Positions 60,619 to 64,000 of a DNA stretch of 64,000 nt are shown here, piece after piece. The stretch comes from Lepidurus packardi (taxonomy: Eukaryota > Arthropoda > Branchiopoda > Notostraca > Triopsidae): assembly GCA_023053545.1 (NCBI GenBank), contig JAKZAN010000100.1, positions 1 to 64,000 of the forward strand, in the 5' to 3' direction. Below the pieces are notes generated by a model. That model was not told the origin of the DNA and did not search any database. It was given only the letters and a program-made list of their open reading frames with translations. How positions within the stretch are numbered: position 1 is the first letter of the stretch; the number at the start of each line of letters is the position of its first letter. The position numbers and the translations under genes were made by a program.

Positions 60619-63600
60619 AACCGACAAGAATCGTGATCCAAAATATAAGAAAGAGCTATGACCAACTTCAAGAATTAACACGACAAGCTCAGAAAGAAGA
60701 TATAGATACCGTGATAGTACTGGAACCTCCGCAAAACTTAACAATCAATCAACTTTCAGGATACTCCATCTCTCGATCTCGGCTAGAATACCAAGGAATA
60801 GCGCTACTCACTACTCAATCAGCTTCATACTAGAAATATCCCAATTATCCGTGGTAATAAAAATACAATCTCTCAACTCGTCACCTATACTTGTTATCGC
60901 ACTTTACAGAAGATCCAATGAAAATTTAGAAACTCTGCTTCAAAACTTGTGGGAAAAATTCCATAAAACTACATCAAATATCATCATAACCGGGGACTTT
61001 AACGCTCATCATTGGTCATGGGAAGCTAAAAAATCAGACTTGCCTGGAATACAACTGTACGACTTTACGACAAAACACGGCATGGAACTGCTAAACACCT
61101 GGAACCGCCACACATTTCACAACAAACGAGGACACCAATCGACACTAGACTTAACTTATGCTTCCTTGACGCTTCTACCTCATGTTTACTTAAAAATTCT
61201 TGACGACGAAGACTATTATAATGAATCCGATCACTCCGCTGTAATAATTGATCTCCCAAATGCCAAAGCTAAATTTAACTCCACCATGTGGTCTTACTCA
61301 AAAGTCAACTGGGATAAAATCCGTTCAAAAACAAAAGAGCTTCTTGACACACGCTCGTCCTGGATAAACTTGGAAAACAATGATGCTATTGACCTTGCCG
61401 TTGGCTCTTTGACATCGACTATCCAAGAAATAATATCGAAGCATGTACCTAAAAGAGCCCTGAAAAACTCAAACCCCTGGTGGAATTCAGACCTTAACTC
61501 CCTTAGAAAAGCAGCAGCTAAAGCACTTAAAAAGTTCAAAAACACTGGATTACAAGATGAAACGAATTGGAAAGTTGCAAGAAACCTATATCGCGCCAAA
61601 ACAAGAAAATATAGAGAAGAGTATTGGCTAAACAAAATAAAAGAACCACACAACAAAACATTATGGGCTTTTAATAATAACCTAAAGAACAAGGAAAAAA
61701 ACTTACTCCAACACGTTTTACAAGAAGACGGGAACAACTTTCCGGATGAAATCACCAAACTAAACTATGCGGCAGAAAAACTCTTAGGAGGCACAAGAGA
61801 TTCAAACCCCTCCTCCAAATCTAAAATACGTCGAATAAATTACAACTTCGGTAAAGACGACGAAATCACAGCAGAAGACCTCTCATCAATCATCACTGAG
61901 CTACAACCCATGAAAGCAGCTGGAAAAGACGACATTCAGCCTATAATAATAAAAGAACTATGGAACATACTAAAAGAACCTATGATTAACATATACAACG
62001 CCTCGATTCGTCTGAGTTATTACCCAAAAGACTGGAAGATGGCTAAAGTGCTAATTCTACCCAAACCACACAAACCAAGTTACGAATCTATGCGGAGTTT
62101 CCGCCCAATCTCTCTTCTCCCAGTACTGGGCAAGATATTGGAAAAAGCCATGACTCGCAAACTAACGAAATTACTCGATGACAATAAAATCCTGTCAGGA
62201 AATCAATGGGGATTTCGACGAAATCGGTCTACCACAGACGCCCTAATCCGACTATCCAACGCTGGCCTTAAAGCCTTTGATAAAGGGAAAGTACTAACAG
62301 CATTATTCCTAGATATAAGTGGAGCATTTGACAATGTTCATCACCAAAAATTGATTAATGAGCTCCGAAAAATAAAAACCCCCAAAGTACTACTCAATTG
62401 GATCACTAGCTTCTTGGAAAACCGCACCGCCTATACCATCTATAGAGAAACGCATAGTTTGCTCTACCAAATTACAAACGGCGTTCCCCAAGGGTCCCCA
62501 CGTTCTCCTCTCCTCTTCTTAATTTACATTAATGGATGTTTCACAACAATCAAACGCAAGAGGATAGAGATCCAGGCCTTTGCTGATGACCTAATATTAT
62601 TCACCTCCAGCAAATCGAGTAATCAAAACACCAAACTACTGGCTAACAACATTTCAGCATTAGAAAAATGGGGCATTAGACTAAATCTCCGATTTGCTAA
62701 AGAAAAAACCGAACTCGTCCACTTCCATCGCAAAAGACAAGCCGAAGAAGCAACACTGACTTGGGGTCAAACCACCATCGTACCCAAAACTTCATCAAGA
62801 TATCTGGGCCTCTACCTTGATCACCGACTAAATTGGTCTACTCACGTTTCACACATTGCTAACCAATGCAACAGCTCCCTATTACGTATGATAAAAATCG
62901 CTAAATGGTGCAAATCAATATCATCCAAGCAATTAAAAACCTTATTTCAAGCCACAATAGTTAGTAAATTTTTATATGGATACCCAGCATGGTGCAATAT
63001 ATCGAAAGCTAAACTGAAACCACTTCAACAACTTTACCGTAAAGGCTTATTAACTATATCCGGTGCCCTCAAAACAACACCCTCTGCAGCAATTGAAGTC
63101 GACGTGGGACTCCCACCACCGGATCTTGCCTTGAAGAAATCTCTTCTCAACCATTATGCCTCAAAAATCTGGAACGTGTGGCCTACGAAACCTGAACCCG
63201 CAAAGCATATAAGCTACACCTCCTATTCTGAAAGAGCAAGAAACCTCCTCTCTAGCGCTTGGCCATCTCCTCCTGATTCATTAAAAGTAGCGCGCATTTG
63301 GATCTCCAAGTTTTTACTTATTACTTGGTGTCAAGACTGGAACAAGTTCCATTACGCTACCAAAGATCTAAAAGCCAGTCCAGACAAAAAATCTATCGTT
63401 GATTCAAAACTGCCCAAAAGCATATTATCCACGATAATCCAATTGCGCACAAACCACTTCCCCTGCCGCTCATATTTAAAGCGAATTAAAAAGATCGATG
63501 ACGATACCTGCATTTGTCGATCTCAGATGAAACAAGATGTTCCACATCTGCTATTTCATTGTACGAGACTTAATCATGAAAGAGCAAAATTACTAAGAGA

Positions 63601-63712
63601 GCTCAGCAAATTAAAGATTCATTTTACTTCCGAAAACTTTTTATGCAACCCCAAATGCTTTCCAGCCCTCGCCAGTTTTGGCAATAACATGAAAGAATTG
63701 TCTAAAATATAA
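60615..63712 (+). pseudogene. ORF2 endonuclease-reverse transcriptase, copy B, frameshifted
   Basis: ATG 60615 overlaps the ORF1 stop. After about 72 codons a 7-bp deletion (relative to copy A, near 60830) shifts the frame and brings an immediate TAG at 60831-60833. From about 60836 the correct frame is open without interruption to the stop at 63710-63712. It contains the endonuclease motifs GDFNAHH (Asp codon 60995) and SDHSA, the RT motifs GVPQGSPRSPLLF and AFADD (Asp codons 62585-62590), and the C-terminal CICR...H...C cluster. RT and C-terminal domain are therefore intact here, and only the N-terminus of the endonuclease is cut off. The longest frame with a start would begin inside the endonuclease at about 60851. 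Confidence 0.92.
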
Positions 63713-63941
63713 ATCACCCAGTATATGTATACATACTCATACCCTTTACCCCTTCCCTCCCCGCACCTTACCTCCCTTTTAAAACGGTGGTACAAGCCAC
63801 CCTCTAGTCCCCCTTCCCTTCTGTCTCCCTATTTTTAATTGATAAAACGAACTGTGATAGCACAAATGAAACATGTACTACTGAGAACCCAGTAACAGGC
63901 TTCGGCCTAAACTGGTAATAAATTAAAAATAAAAAAAAAAA
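63713..63941 (+). other. 3' UTR and A-rich tail of copy B
   Basis: Identical in layout to copy A: pyrimidine-rich stretch, AGGC-TTCG-GCCT hairpin (63897-63908), CCTAAACTGGT (63906-63916), AATAAA (63917-63922), and the A-rich tail. Conservation of the hairpin and antisense decamer in both copies is expected from their close relationship. Confidence 0.8.
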
Positions 63942-64000
63942 CAGTTTATAATCTAGTTTTGACCAGTTTAAACCAGATTAAGCCAGTTTTAACCGGTTTA
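63942..64000 (+). repeat. Satellite block 4, cut by the window end
   Basis: Resumes as CAGTTTATAATCTAGTTTTG, the same point at which satellite resumes after copy A, and runs to the end of the window. Its first 7-8 bases are the right target duplication of copy B. Confidence 0.93.

Larger units (their letters stand above)
58899..63941 (+). mobile_element. Non-LTR retrotransposon copy B, full length (5043 bp)
   Basis: A full-length copy with 5' UTR, ORF1, ORF2, 3' UTR and A-rich tail, flanked by CAGTTTA(T) on both sides. About a dozen substitutions separate it from copy A over 5 kb by eye. It differs from A by a 7-bp deletion in ORF2 and lacks A's inverted block. It is the best reference for the element's structure. 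Confidence 0.96.

Noticed and set aside
58899..63941. Assignment of the non-LTR element to a specific clade such as R1, Jockey or I
   Set aside because: The zinc knuckles, endonuclease and RT motifs fit the superfamily, but separating the clades needs a phylogeny that cannot be done by eye.

Overview
This window is almost entirely repetitive eukaryotic DNA and holds no recognisable host gene. The background is an AT-rich satellite built on a decamer lattice (AAACCAGTTT and variants). Three retrotransposon loci interrupt it: one Bel/Pao LTR element and two copies of one Jockey/I/R1-superfamily non-LTR (LINE-like) element. Bel/Pao and poly(A)-tailed non-LTR elements of this type inside a large satellite fit an arthropod, most likely insect, heterochromatic (pericentromeric or similar) region. 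The species cannot be read from the sequence.

Layout: 1-27095 satellite, head-to-tail, with higher-order repeats (HORs) of about 2137 bp; 27096-33567 Bel/Pao element with a CCTGG target duplication; 33568-42700 satellite; 42701-50184 non-LTR copy A, interrupted by an inverted block (46634-48529) that carries a reverse-complemented copy of its own 5' end plus the adjoining satellite; 50185-58898 satellite; 58899-63941 non-LTR copy B; 63942-64000 satellite.

The satellite has three tiers: 10-bp decamers, blocks of roughly 380-405 bp marked by an A7TTT tract, and HORs of 2135-2139 bp. Expanded (2821 bp), contracted (965 bp) and composite (3100 bp) HOR forms record unequal exchange. Local duplications of about 50, 664-684, 1000, 1649 and 3100 bp show continuing turnover.

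The Bel/Pao element is nearly intact: two LTRs with few differences, a tRNA-Gly-like primer binding site, and one gag-pol frame with a single internal TAA. The two non-LTR copies sit at exactly the same position and orientation of the satellite unit, with the same 7-8 bp target duplication. Their flanks look more diverged than the elements themselves. The 3' end of the element, just before its poly(A), carries a UUCG-capped hairpin and a 10-nt match to the antisense of the satellite decamer. Together these suggest a satellite-homing retrotransposon, which is the main candidate for an undescribed system here. All element copies carry coding breaks as sequenced.
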